Below the pieces are notes generated by a model, which did not search any database, had not been told where the DNA came from, and saw only the letters and a list, made by a program, of their open reading frames with translations. Below are positions 34,701 to 49,700 of a DNA stretch of 64,000 bases, one piece after another. The position numbers and the translations under genes were made by a program. The stretch comes from Holothuria scabra. Taxonomy: Eukaryota > Echinodermata > Holothuroidea > Aspidochirotida > Holothuriidae. The DNA lies in contig CM074185.1 of NCBI GenBank assembly GCA_037179385.1, forward strand, positions 50,595,000-50,658,999, in the 5' to 3' direction. Positions within the stretch are counted from its first letter, which is position 1, and each line of letters opens with the position of its first letter.

Positions 34701-37700
34701 TTATAAAGCTTTTAAAGTTGAACACAGCTCAAGCTATTTCTGTAATTGATGGGGAAAAGCAAGTGATGGCTGCATGTATTTTCCATCACGAATGTCCATG
34801 AATATTTTGAAGTATAGACCAGTCGTCACAATACAGTACCTGTAGAACGGGTCCATGAAAGTGCAAGATTTTACAAGCCTTGAGTTTAATAATTTCCAGG
34901 TGAACTGCAGATCACAATCATTAGGAAATCAAGGAAGGTGGTAGATGTGCTGTTTTATAAAACTTCAATGGATTTATATTAGCTAACATTCTATATCTGG
35001 ACAAAATATCACAGCCCTAGCAGTGATTCAAGGTGAGTGATTTTGTTGCAATTGCACTTTCACTCTTCAAAATTTAAAGCCTGATTTTACCAAAAATGAC
35101 ATCATTTACCCCTCTCAAGAACATCAGTTACTTAAGAAACCAATTATGATCGATCTAAGTATGTAGATAGCTGCCATGTCAAGCCTTCTAACAGTAAATA
35201 GAACTTATTCATGAACAGAAAAACATCTAACCAACTTTTTTTTGTTGAGGTAGGATGGATAACTTTGTGTCTTGTGCATGGAAGTCCACCTCATGGAAAC
35301 ATTGTGGGTAGTAACCAGAATCTGTGAGGTGTTCATATCACAAGGAGAATGCCAGGAGAATCCCATCACTCTTAAATCCAGACCCCAACAGATGCTTACC
35401 CACAGCGTTTTATATATTTGTTAGACCATATGGGATTATACTGTATTATAACAACTTTCTGCTTTTTATGAAAACAGCAGTTGTTGCAACAACATTCTTT
35501 GTTTTTAGACTTTCATGTACTTATTTCCCATATACCTTTGCCCCTGACTGATGTGCCATGAGTAGTAGTGGTCTTAAGGGGCACATCCTCTCATAACTTA
35601 TACCATTTCTCACAATTGTTTCTTCTACTGTAGCTCAATCAATGAATTGCACTATGGAAGTCGAGTAGTGATAACTGTTTTTGAGAAGGTTCAGAAAAGG
35701 TCAGTACTGTCCACTTTACATTGAACACATACTGAAAAATCTTATTTGCACAACCACAAACTGTAGAATCTTATCATTTGATCAAGTACTTTTCAATATA
35801 AATAGAAAATGTTACTGAGATTTCAGACCTTGATTTCATTATTTCTGTTTTCCTAAAGGAAATGTGGTTGTCTGAAACATTTTGTGTTGGTCTTAGAACA
35901 ATTAAGAAGCAATGGATTGTGCAAGTTCTTATTTGTGCTGTTTTGTTGTTGGAATTGAGTGGAGTGAGTGTTCATGACATATATTACTCATATTGCAGAA
36001 TTAGAATGTAATGTTTGAAAGATGAAAAACTAGTGTATTAATTAACACCAAAAATAAAAAATATGGTAATGGTGAATGCTGAAAGAATTGATCAGAAAGC
36101 AGTCTTCAATAGATGGAACAAGCTTCTATCTAATCCTTACTGAGAAAGAAATGACCAGTCTGTCAGATAACCAACTTTAAACTTATGATTTAAAATAAAA
36201 GTTTTCTTGAACAATTGGACATCTGTTGACAGTTGAGCCCTGGATGTGATGCCAAGTCCATACTGAGACCAGACAAATCAATTCACATAATTGTCATCAG
36301 TTAATTCATTCGGATAATTCTCACTTTGACAAATTCCCAAGCATTTTACCCCACAGATGTTTCATTCCTTACCGTAACAGGTTGCACAAGCTTAGGTAGC
36401 GAGTGTGTTGGTGATAATTGCAAAGGGTGAGGTTGTATTGTCTGTTGTCTCTACAGATGGCATTTCCTATGGGCAAGTTTCAAGAAACTAACCCTGATTA
36501 CAATTACATGCTTGCGAGACTCCATTTGCTAAACACCATGAAAAACTGGGTGGATAGTCATGCAATTATGGCCAACATAGTTTTTTCTACTTTAAGAAAT
36601 AGCATCTCTCCCTGAAGGTGGGGGTTGTTTAATATGCCCACACTAGGGTATTACCTGCCTGTCGTAAGAGGCAACTACAGTATACTGTAGGGAGGACTTA
36701 TTGTATTGTACTTGAACAATTCATTATCTGCCAATCTACCTGCCTATCTAGCTGGCACTGTCTAGGATTAGGGTTATCAAGCTGACACATTTGTGTTGCT
36801 ATGCTGTCAAACCCTCGTCTAGCAGACAAATTGAAATAACTTGTAGGCATGGCAACCATGCAGTGATCCATATTAGTCTTTGGAATCAGACCAAAAGTTA
36901 CAACTTATCTCAAATTTAATTTTATAGGCTGTATAATTGTCTAGGTATTCTCACAAATACTGTACAAACAACATTGGCACTTTTGATATAATTACTCCAT
37001 TTTCCATGTAATTAGATTGCTGGTTAGTGCAGTATAAAATTAGCTGTACCATTTTTGCAGGCTGTAAAATATTCTGATATTATTATTATCAAGGGTGTGT
37101 TTCACCAATTTTTACATGCCAAGAAAAGTGCGTATGATTTACTGTACACTGCAGTCTATTAAAGTCAATATTACTGTATTTTAGCATAGTTTTAAATTTT
37201 TGTCACGGATTCTTCATTTAAACTGAAAATTGATTTCATGCATGCAAGGAAAGTGCTTGACTTAAAAGTGTTGTCTTCAAAACCCCATGAAGCATTTTAA
37301 TAATACCCTAAACATAATTAGTTTGTACCTTAATACATAATATTTATTGAAATATTGTCACACTAGCCAGTGGTTAAAATATCTTTAAAGGTCAAGAGCA
37401 GTCCCCCAAACCAATTTTGAAGCAACAGCTAAATGTCACAATTTTCTTCTTTTTTCTCTTCAAAGTATCTTTCATTAAATTTATAACTTCAATATTGCAT
37501 ATTCAAGGTGAACCAAGCAGTTATTTCTAGTTAGTTTTAGATTCGAAGGGAAAAATTGTGGTCACATGACTCTCAACAGCCAATGAAGAAACAGTACTGT
37601 CTACTACAGTGCTTTAAAATGGGGTGACTGCTCTTGCCCAGCAGAATGTGACAGCAGAAAGAGAACAGCTTTTATTAGACTATTGGACTTAAAGTACTTT

Positions 37701-40700
37701 AAATAAGAAGATGTCACTGATCTCCATCTAGCTGTTTAATTATTTCTTTTGTTTTAAGTTTCAGTATGGTACACAATGATTATTTGCATCACTTAGGGTA
37801 ACAGTATCATTGTAAACATTGTTCTCTGTGTATTTGATTATCTTTGAGGATAAAATGCATCAGGATATTAAAGTATATGCATAATCTTTTAATGCAGATA
37901 TGATTTGAACAACCACGGCTCAGCAATTAGGACCCTATCCTATTGCACTAAGAAAGGACTTTGTTTACATCAAATATCATCAACAACAATTCCAAAACTT
38001 TGTCTCCATAAAATTCACAAAGTACTGAGATCCTGCAGCATCACTGCTCTAGTAAAATTTGATTTGTGGAATACCTGTACTGCATTTACCACATGTGTTT
38101 GTGACGTATCTTATTACAATTAGTTCTAAACATGCACAGATTTTTGTTGGAAATGTTATCAAAATGAAAGTGTTCAATACATTGTATAAAAGAAAAGTGC
38201 AGAAACCCTGATCAAAGAAACAGCCATCTGAAAATTTGTAACTATGACATCTCAGGAAATGAAAGTGGCAGTCAGGGGCTGGGCATGATTCAGTGCAGGG
38301 TCATTTACACATTACATCAACAATATCAACTCTATCCATGGTTGCATGGTTGACTTTTGACCTGTATCCACAATTTTCTTTATATTCATTGTTGTAAGTG
38401 CTATGAACTTCCTTGACAATGCAACAAATAATTCATGATTCTCTTAACAATGAGAACAAAACTCATGGAGTGATTCTCTCATGCTTTGTCATTTAAAACG
38501 TGAAGGTAATGAAACTGCTTGTCTCGATTTATATGCTTTAAGTAAGCACTTTATTATTGTGTAGTGCAGTATGGGCATTTATCCATGGGAGTGTGTTACT
38601 TATTAGCATCTAACCAGAGTGTCAGGTAGGGCAACTTAAGACCTCTTTTGAGCAATTCTTTGCTCTAATAAGCAAAGCCAGCAAAACCCAAAAGGAGCTT
38701 AAAATTGTTGAATTAAATGTTGAAACCAAAAAAGTGAATTGTGTTTGCAAATGGTTGAATCTCCCTGTTGTACTTGAATGTCAGTAGTGTTACTAGTGTA
38801 GCTACATTAAATGAATAAGCCCTTACTCAAATCAACTACGTATTACTAACAGTCTAAAACCCGACTCTGGGTGCAAGTTGGATTTCTGCTTGATGATCGC
38901 TCTTACAGTTTATAGCCATTCCAACCCTTAAAACAATAAAAGTATGATAAATCCAATAAACCTTGGGGTGGTTATAAACTGTGGGTGCTAGCATCAACTA
39001 AAACCTGACTTTGATACTGCCCAAAGGTAGGGTTATAGACTGTTTACTTGTAGGCAATTTAAGTAAGGGCTATTTTACATTAATGTAAAATAGATGTGTA
39101 CAGTATTGGGAGATGAAGCTTAATGAGATGGGATATGCTGGAAAGGGATGGAAGGGGGACATATTGGTCAAGAGCTTTCGTCCATACTTTCTAATAAAAG
39201 TGAAAAATGGTAATTTATTGATTTTGTGCCTCTGTAAACACTTGACTGAATGTAGGGAATACTGCATAAGTTGCTATTCTCCTAACTTTCAGATGATTGT
39301 AATTGTTTCTTTAGGATATTGCTAAGATGTCAGTATTCCTGACTGCAGATACCTGAACATAGAAAAGGTACTCGAAGATGATGTTGTATTGGATTGGTTA
39401 CCTTGTTTACTGTGTGCACTCTTGAATTGTGTTGTCTTCCGGCACTTGGATTTTGCACATTCCTCGTTCACTATTGTTGCTGTATTGTTAATATTCATAT
39501 TGTTGCTGTATTGTTAATATTCATATTGTTGCTGTATTGTTAATATTCATATTGTTGCTGTATTGTTAATATTCATAAACTTGTTGATGTGTTTTAACAG
39601 GTGTCTGCTGCAGTTTCATAAAGTTTTTTTCGTCTTCCTGCTTAATCTGCTAAGAACCTTTCATCTATCCAAATTATATTGCAATTTTAAAAATGACACT
39701 ATGCAAAACAAAAAAAGTATTGTTTCTAGTTTTCCTAATAAAAAAAAAACAAATCCACATGTATCCTTCTCTCTCCTAGTTGTGATGTTTCATATTGTAA
39801 AGTTGAAGGAAATGTCCTACATAAGGGTACTAGTTAGTAGATACTGTAGAGCAGTTAGTAGATGGAGGGAGTAATTCTTCTGAAAAGACACTTTCTTTGC
39901 ATGATTCTATCAGGAAATAAACAAATTCTTAAATTGTTTTCATATCTTTCTTTGAAAACCAATTCTTATTCTTATTGAGTCCTGTCATTTCACATCTATT
40001 TCAAAGATTTGAAACTTTTTTGTTTCTGCACTCTGCTTGCTCAGATTCTTTTGGATGAAAAAGTTTAACACTTCAGATTTCCTTCCTATTTTCTGTTCAC
40101 CCTTATCCAATATTTCAGTTTGGAAAACTTTCTTTCACAGTTCCATTAATATTGGATGTATGTCCTTTGGAGTGAAACACATACTAACTAATGATAAGGT
40201 GAGTATTTGCAATCTGTCGGTTCTTGAAGAATTTTCATATGTGAAAGGGGAACTAAATCAACACAGTGTGGTGAAACTTCCATTCAAATCAAAGAGGTCT
40301 GTATTTCTCAAGATATCAGTAAATGATGTCGCTAGATCTGTGTTAGAAAGTGAGCTTGACTGTAGCAGAGGTTTTATCACTTCCTCACATTGACAAAAAA
40401 TGCTTATTGCTTTTTTTCCCTTGCATTTTTTTTTTTTTTTGCAGACTGTTGTGTTGATCTTGAAGTTAATATAGGGACAGGATGTACAGCACCAGGGGGG
40501 GAATTCACAGTTTGTGAACTTTGCATGCCATTTATGCAATCACATTCTGATATTATGGAATTTTTGAAGAGAAAATTTGGGCTGAAGTTTAAAAAAAAAA
40601 AAAAAAAAGACTGTTCATTCATTTTAGTGTAATGTCACATGTGCTTGCTTTAAGTTCACTTCCCGTCGAAAATGTGAGTTTTACTTGCTCATATCTTGAG

Positions 40701-43700
40701 CACCACACATCAGATTCCAATTCAAATTTTACCAAAATACTTAGAATAAGTACTCCTTGAACATATCAAAACATGTGACCTTAAATCCTTCTCTTAACTT
40801 GCTTTTACACTACAATTTGGATGCAAATTTTGTGTTCTCTTTAATGTTTTCTCCATCTGGTTGAAAAACAACCTAAAATTTGCCAACATGTGTAAATATG
40901 TGATGTGTACAGTATCTCAGGAATGCTATCAAAATTCATTTTACAGTACTGGAGCTGTGGCTTTATTCTTGTAAAATTACCTGTGGAAAGAATATGTCTT
41001 GAAATACTATGTGCAATAATTTGTGACTTTCTGTTTGTACAACTGAACTTGATTGAAAATTTGCATATTTTGTTGCACAGAAAGGGCTTAGTTAATTACA
41101 TCACCCCATTAGAGTAAGAGTGCTATCCCATCTTGGTACAACAACATGCAGTAACTTTCCTAAAAACAAAGAAATACAAAGATTGTTATTTGAGTAGTAC
41201 AAAAATGACATCACAAATTATTGCACAATGTACTATTTTAATTTGAGTGAATAACCTGCAACATTTCATATCTCAGCTCAAGAATGTTCTGTGAAGATGA
41301 GAGTTGGAATTCATTTTTCATGCTGTTAATTATATGTTTTTGAACTTTTTGACTTAAGTTACACTTGAAAACCATTTTGAAACCAGTTCTTTAGTTTCTA
41401 ACTACCTTTTGTACCTGTTCAAAACTTTGAAAACCTGTTCAACAGGTTGCAACTGGAATTTTCTCCCAAGGAAGCTTTCATAAATGCCATTATTAATCCC
41501 AAAATTTTGAAACAGTGAAAATAAAAGTCTGAGAACTGTTAAAATTTAAGAGATCAAAGGTAAAAAGTTCCATTTCCTATAGTGAAGGTCAATTACTGGA
41601 TTTGAAAAGTTATAGTAGTTGCTTCATTTTAATTGTAGAATGCTTGGGTGAACAAATTATTCTTGGGGAAAATGTTGATTTGAGGTTTCTGTTAAGTCTT
41701 GAAAAGAAAACTACTGTGCTACCTTTTTTTGCACTATCTATCATTCTGTGGTACCCTGTACATATATTGGTTTTCAAATTTGAATTTTACTGCCAAATAA
41801 ACATTTTATATATTTTGTACAACATAAATTATTTCCCTCTATTGATGCTGTACAACTTCCATTTTAATAAATGCCTAAAAGGTTAAAAGACATGCCAAGA
41901 AGTGTGGTATTATTGTTTTAAATGGGGTCAACCTTGACCCTTAATTTTGCTACAGAGGTGGGTCCATCCTGCATTCTGAGCCATATATTATGTATACACA
42001 GTATATATGTACGGGCTCAGTGAAATACTAAGTTTTTGTATATGTGGTGCCATAGTTGCATGCTTTCTGTGCCCCAATAGGATACATATGTGTAAAGTAT
42101 CTCTTCTTCAAGCCTCTTCCATGGCCAAAACACCATTACACACCACAGGTTAATGATGAGCTAGCACTATTTCAGAACGCTACTGAGTGCAATGGTTTCC
42201 TGGCAAAACCATAAGTATATAAAAATGGTAAATTATGGTTTCTCAGTGAACGAACATGGCAAAGGGGTTAGAAATTATTCCAGCTTTGGCATCAGCTAAT
42301 ATTTATCTTCTTCAGGAGGGGGTGGGAAGGAAATTTGAAGATACAAATGTAGTCTTTGGAACACTGCAACATCACACTAGCTGAGTCAACCAGATGAAAG
42401 GTACTAGGCTATTAATCCTTAGACAGCTACAGTATTTGAATCTGCAGGTTCATGCTACTTATAGGCCTAAGAAGGATGCAAAAGTGCCGATTGCTATATG
42501 TACATGAAACTCAGACCATGCTATTTCTCAATGGCTCAGACTTTTTGATGACAAATAGTTAAACCAAAATAGTACTGGGCATTATGGTTCATCAATATAC
42601 TTTATCCAGCATTGAATGTTGACATTTTTATAGTCAGGAATCCACAAGGATTCCAGTCTTCAACTTGTATTTGATGATAGGCAAAAGTGTTCACCATGTA
42701 AAAATTGGGAATGTATAAGTCTTGGAAATCTTTGTATTTGAGAGAAGAAAATCACCCTTTGGGCAAAAAACTTCTCCAGCCTCTTTAGTTCATAGGACAA
42801 CCCAGATCTCAGTTACTGGGACACTTGGTGTGGACCCAAGAAAAGAGCTGATGGTAGCTTCAGCATCCCCAGGCAAGCCACAAAACCCTGCTTACTGTAG
42901 GGACCTTTGACTATGGTGTCATTCTTTTAAATTTTGGGAGATGTGCATTTTTTCCCCATCAGAAACAATTTGTCAACAAATGTGTGTCCAAGGTTTCTGT
43001 AAAATAACTTTGTGTATAATACATGCTCAAGTTACTCAGGATGTTTAGAGAGAACATGATTATCAAATTAAATGCTCATTCTCTGTGTGGATTTAAATCC
43101 AGGAGATAGATTGAAGAAATCCCTCAACGAAGCTGCTAGACGGCATTTAAGATCTTAAAATAAAATTTAATTGCGTGGAATGATTGATTATTGTACATAC
43201 GTGTTGTAATTTGAAATGAGACTGAGTAATATTCTAACATTTTTGGAAGGTACATGAATGTGTGTGATAGATAGAAGCTTGGGGGATAGATTTCCTGTGT
43301 TACTACAAAATAGCAGCTCCAGAAAATTTGAAATGATGAAAGAAATCACCTTAAAATGGATTAATGGCATCTTTATGTAAATAATTGTTTGAGAATGTTT
43401 GAAAATGTTTCACATTTTGTTTATAGTGGGAAGTTTTCAATTTGGACAAGTTGAGTTGTACCAGCATTCTAAGCCAATATTTAGTTAATTGTTTGTAGTC
43501 TTTAAAACAGACAGGTATTCTGTGACTCACTGATAGTGACTCATTTGTTGGCTAATATCGGTCTGACTATTAGTTTCCTGTAGCTTTCAGTGTCTTTTGA
43601 AGCTAATAGCAAAGTGTTATGTTTGGAGGCACGGTTGTAGCGCATTAGGTAAATAGCTCATAGGTAAGGCTATAACATCTGGGACTCATTTTCTTGTGTA

Positions 43701-46700
43701 GGTGTGTAATGGATGGTTCCATCTTCTGGATGCTGCGACAGGCAAGAGGAAACATCACCCTGTACAAAAGATGACCCTGAAGATGCACAGAGAAGTAATA
43801 AAGAAAGATGAACCTAACACTGACCTCTCACAGATAAGAGTTCATAGCGTGAGTTTACTTTGTTTCACTACTTGGTCAGTAAATATGTACTGTTTGTCGT
43901 AAGGGAGGTAATTTAAAAATTTGAATCCCTGGAATGTCCTGTTTATTCTGTTTGCTATTGCATAATAGTGACCTATTTTAAGTATACTCTAAGTGAATAA
44001 GGTCACTTAATGACCCAGGAAGTGTGATTTGTCATTTGCAAAATGGTCAAAGTAGGTTTGACATGGATCTCTCTCCTAGAAACAGCTGACAAAGGTGTTG
44101 AAAGATTGGAAAGTGTATACAAAGGAGAAATTAACCCTTTTGACATTTATCCAATAGGCATTCTACCCCTACAACCTCAATAAAATCTGTAATGATGACT
44201 GGTTGATACCTTTTTAGACTGAAAATTATAACCATTCATTTCAAAGTAAGTGCTTGGCTATCAAACTGGGTTCAAGGCAGAAGTAAATTATCCTAGACTG
44301 TTCAATTCCCAGTCAAAATGAAGCACATGGTTAGTGACCTGGGACTAATTTTCTCAATGGCAAAACTCTTCATGAAAGGTGAAAAGGGGAAGGGCCAAAT
44401 GACATTTAGTTGTCAGAAATATTCTAGGTCACTGCAGGGGGAATTAAAGATCAGGGATTGTTTTGTAGATATGGTCTAAAAGTTTATAAATTGATAACTT
44501 TAAAATAAGGGGAGTGATAAAACTATCTATGAAGAATTCCTAGGGCTGTTGAAAATTATTTGTAAATAGGTTTTTATGGGGAGTAGTAGATGTGCAAGAA
44601 AAGCATGAAAAAAATTTCATGCTAACTGCAAGGGTGAAATGGACCTAGTTTCAAACTTGACCAGGTCTACTGTTTTTTACACTAGCTGTGACTTTTTCCT
44701 GTTTGAAACTTAGTAGGTGCACAAATGGTCATGGCTTTAATTTAAAATAAACATGTGAACAGTGGCAGCACCAGAATGTCAAAATGGTTTTGGGGGCCGG
44801 GGGGGGGGGGGCGCAACTGAGGGCAAAGGAAAAGGTTCAAGGGCAAAAAGTTTCATGTGCAGCTCAAAACAAACCTCAAAGTGCTCACTCATTTGGGTGG
44901 CCGTCCGAGGGTGAAGCTACCGACAGCTGTGAGGTTTTGGCATAGGCCTCTCCCTTGATGAAAAATTAAATCTCGGAAGAGGTATTAATTTTATATTTTT
45001 TGCAGTTAACGAATCTGTTAACTGACCAAACTGGGGGAGGGCTAGTGGGAATGCAAGGACAAAATTTAAGGGGAAAAATGCTCCTCTTGCATCCCATAGT
45101 GCCACCACTGCATGTGAACATGGTGGAATCCTGTAGAACTTAAGTATTTTAAATCGGATTTAATGACACTTTAACAGGAATGTGTTACATAGTGTCAGCC
45201 ACATAAAAAAGTGTAATCCTGTAATGATTTGTGTAGGTGTGGAAGTCATTAGAAAGACAGTTGCTTCAGAACTCTGTAAACCACATCCTCTGCAAAATCA
45301 GGGAAAGATTTGAACTTAGGTGGAGCCTTGATTAGTATCAATTACCAAATCCAGCTGGAGATCATCCAGTCATAAGCAAAGATATGGAAATCAATTATTC
45401 TGCTAATTGAGGCACACTATCTTCCTCCTCAATAACGAGAGAAAGCAAGGGACTCTTGTTTGGTGTGTGGTTTGGGGGTTAGATTAATCACGATTTGTAA
45501 ACTCCAGCTGTAAACAAAGGGCTTAAGTCATGAAAGTTTTAAAGTTGATCCTGTGAATATTACATTTTCACACAACAAATGTTATTAAGTGAGGGTAAAA
45601 CTTGTTCATATACAGTAGACTTAACCTGGAGATAACTAACCCTTTGAAAGAATAATAGTGCGTTTCTAATGTTAGCACTTTATCACCAAAGCTATGAAAA
45701 CTATGGTTTAGATTATTTGTTTTGCCAGTACTTCTGAAGGAAGAGTTTACCATATAGCATGTGTTTGTACTGTAGAAAACTTTTCATGAAGTGGTACCGT
45801 TACAAAACAAGGTGCGTCAACCTGTGTTTGCACCATGTGTGATCACGTGTGGGAAATCACGGGTGTTCTTGGGTGGAAAACCTGCGTTTTTGTAACCTTC
45901 TGCTCACAGGTTTGACGCAAGTTTGGCACACCTTTCCTTGCCTTCAATGTCAAGCCCAGGTTTTGGTGAAGAATTCTTTGTTTACCCTAGTTTTCACCAC
46001 CACACATTTTACACATAAAACCTGTGTCAAACCTTTGTCAAACCTGTGGCAAACCTGTGGCAAACCTGTGGCAAACCTGTGTCAAACCTATGTCGAACCT
46101 GTGGCAAATGATCAACCTGTGTCAATGTCAAGAGAAAACACAGGTTTTCATGCAAAAACCTGTGGTAACCCCTGGAAAAAACATGTGAAAACCTGCCAAT
46201 TTAGAACTGATTGCCTCACCTTTTTTTTTGTAAGGGTAGTCTAATGATCTTAACATGTAATGTCAACATAGACTTCATGCCTACCATTCTGTTTTATGCT
46301 GAATTGTTGTTTTCTAAGCTAAAATCTAAAAAAATCAGATTGTGCTGGTTTTTATGAGTTTAAATATGAACATACTAATACTAAGAGTGATCAAATAAGT
46401 CAAAAAGCAACAGTGTGGGAGAAATAACATCAACCTTTGCATACCCTAACACTGGTTTCCACACCGATTTCCACATGTATTGTAAACATTCACAGAGAAA
46501 CCCAGGACTCCATCCATTGAGATGAGTGCTGCAGTGCTTAGGGTGTGTACACACAGACATTGAATTGTCTGCTTCATGTACAACGAAAATGCTTTCTCAA
46601 AATGTCAGTTTTAAGCATTTCAAGTGAGATAAGCTGTAAACTTGATGGCAACATAATGCCTATATTTTCATACAGTATAAGAATTCTCATTTCAAGAGAC

Positions 46701-49700
46701 TCTGCTGTCATCGGAATCCTCATATTTCTCAAATGTGATTTTCTGACAACACATAACAAAGAGCCTATGAGTGGTAAATTACATGTGCTTAAGACTGTTG
46801 TACATAACCAATTTAACATGTTTATTTGTAATATTTCTCAGATACTGTATGGCACTATCCTGTCCTTTCTGTATTGAGTTGCAGTACTTGTGTGGCTGTC
46901 TTGTTTTGATTCAATTTTTCCCTTTAATTACTGTAGGTTGTTCTCAGCAAAGATCATCGAGGGAAGTATGGGTTTGGACTCCAGAACACTGTCCCTGCAT
47001 CTGTCGGGAGAGTTCGTCCAGGTGAGCTGATGATAAAATGACTTCATATGGATCTAGATTTGGCATTGTGGAGGAAAGACTCTATTTATGGGATAAACAC
47101 CTACAAATATTAGTTTTCTCATGAATTAGCTGTCCATTATGTTTCAGCTAAATTGGAAGTGCCATGCCAATAGGGCTGCAATGGTTATCGTTTAACCGTT
47201 TAACCAACCAGTCGACGGGTTACATGGTCGCCATTTCTCTAAACTTTTAACCATTTGTGTATCCTCATAATTCATATTGTTCAGTGCCGCAATTTCCACC
47301 CTATTCACTTAAGCTGTTTGAACCATAAACCACAAAGTTCTGGGCTTAAAATAGCACAGCAATTGTTAATCTTGTCACCCAAAATGAAAAAAAGATATGA
47401 TGAACTGATCGTCAAAAGCTTCTGACCCTACCCTGCATTCGTATGTAGCTTTGTCTTGCTTAACGATCAGCTTGCAGGAGCTGTGATTCTTCTTGCCAAA
47501 ATCCCATTGTGTTAATAGGCCCATTGTACTTATCTTCTGAACAGCCTTTCAACAATCAACTTGCCTTCAAAAGCCACAAGACAAGCAGGAAGCTGTAACC
47601 AAAGTGCATAATGCTGCTGTTACCAAGCTCTGTACTTCTATTGCAATAAAACTTCTGTGAGACCATGATTAGGACACAAAAATACATTTGAATAAATCTC
47701 CCCACTGTAGATGACCAAAATATTTTTGCTGCACCTCCATAAATTTCATTATTTTTCATTGTTTGTAGCAGTATTGGGAAAAAATTTAACCCCCAAAATA
47801 CGATCATAACTGTCAGATGATTCCTGCCATTTTGTTTTTCTACCTTATATCATATAAACTGGAACATTTCATGTTGATTTTTATGAATAAGCATAGGCAG
47901 AGTGACCGGATTAGCTATGTACAGATTGGGTTGTAGTTGCGATAATGTAATGTACTGTAGGAGCCCACCCTAACGATGCATGTAAAAATACGCAACTATC
48001 GAATTTAAGCGGTTCTGGGCAGCAAAAAAATGGACTCAATTAAGGCATCTTATGGATCCTTTCTGATATAAATATCCCTGTATTTTTGGCACTAAAGTTG
48101 TCCAAACCCTACGTCTTGTTTAAAAGTAATCAGCAAATGAAATATACTTTTAAAGCCAGATCCTGGTAAAACCACGAACTCATAGATTTGTGATGAGATT
48201 TGTGGTGCTGCTCCTCAGTGAATTTAGCACGGGGCTTGGCCGGCTGCACAGGCCAGCTATGTAAACCTGGAATCTTAACACACTAAATCCCTTAGGGGAT
48301 TACGTGAGTTGTGATTGGCTGGCTCAGAATCAACGCAATTGAACCAATCACAATGCAGGGGCAATTCAAATTTTGCAATAGATCTTATGCATTTGATGTC
48401 ACCAAGCAAAACATGATCCCTTGTTTAATGTTACAGGAGACCACGTGCATCATTGTTTTTGTTCGTAGTGACATCATATGAAAACATTCCATAAGTCCTA
48501 CTGTAAATAACTTTACAGTAGGAATGCTGGCAATTCCTTAATTTATGCAGGATAATAGGGCTTTGTTGTGCTGTTTGCAGCCGGTGGACCATTTACAGTG
48601 CAATTGTAAAGATCGCTACTGTGACAAACATGTGAGTGCTGTACATGTGTTGGACACTGCAGCGAGCAAGCTGCTTCAAAACAGCAGTGTTGGAGTGTTT
48701 CATGAATTGTCGGTCTTTGTAACTGACAATATTACATAAGATAAGGCCGGAAAATACAGCAGTTGGTGGAATATTAAGAAGTGCACATGGTCTGAATAAA
48801 GCTTCAGTAAATGCGGGATGGGCTTCGACTGTGAAAAGATGATATAAACTCAGCACAAAATACCAACATTTTTGCCACATGCTAACATTGGCAAACATAA
48901 CTTACGATGCCATTTTTAGACTTGTACTTTCCTATACAAAAGCGATGGTGCTCTTTGGAAATGCTGCTTTTTTTGATGTGCTTAACATTACGTTATTTTC
49001 GATTAAACAGTTAACTGCCGGATGATGAAATCTTTTAAACGGATTGTGAATTAACTGAGAATGCACAGCCCTACATGCCAATTAGGAAATGGGTGGTTTT
49101 TTGTACCCTTGTACACCCCCTTCCACCCCAAGGGTGGCAGGGGGTGTCAAAAAAAAACTTTATAATCACTCAAGATACAGGCACATTACTATGTGAAGAG
49201 TTATCAGTTCAAATAGCCTTACTTTCATGATTACTATGTAACCTGAAAAAGAATTAGTTTGTCATCACACATTTTGAGGATTTTCCCCACCATGTTTGCC
49301 TCCTCCCCCATGTTTGCCTCCCTCCCCCATAGGTATAAAGCATTCATAAATTTAAAAATCTAAATCTGAAACAAAATGTAATGTGTACAAAAGTTGTAAA
49401 TTACTTTTGTGGTAATATGAAAGAAAACAAGACTGAAAATAAAAAAGAAAAAGGCAGGCATTTTAAAAACATCAAAATTTTTGGTGTGGAAAAGAAAACT
49501 TGCCACAGTAGTCATTGCATCTGAGAAAGACGACGACATGTGAAACGTAAGAATAATCTATATCCTGCTATATTGCAGACAGAGACTTCAATCAGACTGC
49601 TTCCAAGAGTTTTAACTGTTTATAGGTCTCTTTATGTGCACAGTGTGATATGATATTATGAAATGTGACACAATGCAATGAAAATGTCTCCTACACCTTT

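Noticed and set aside
40390..40632. Overlapping frames on both strands around 40.4-40.6 kb
   Set aside because: They are bounded by T and A homopolymers and have no domain.
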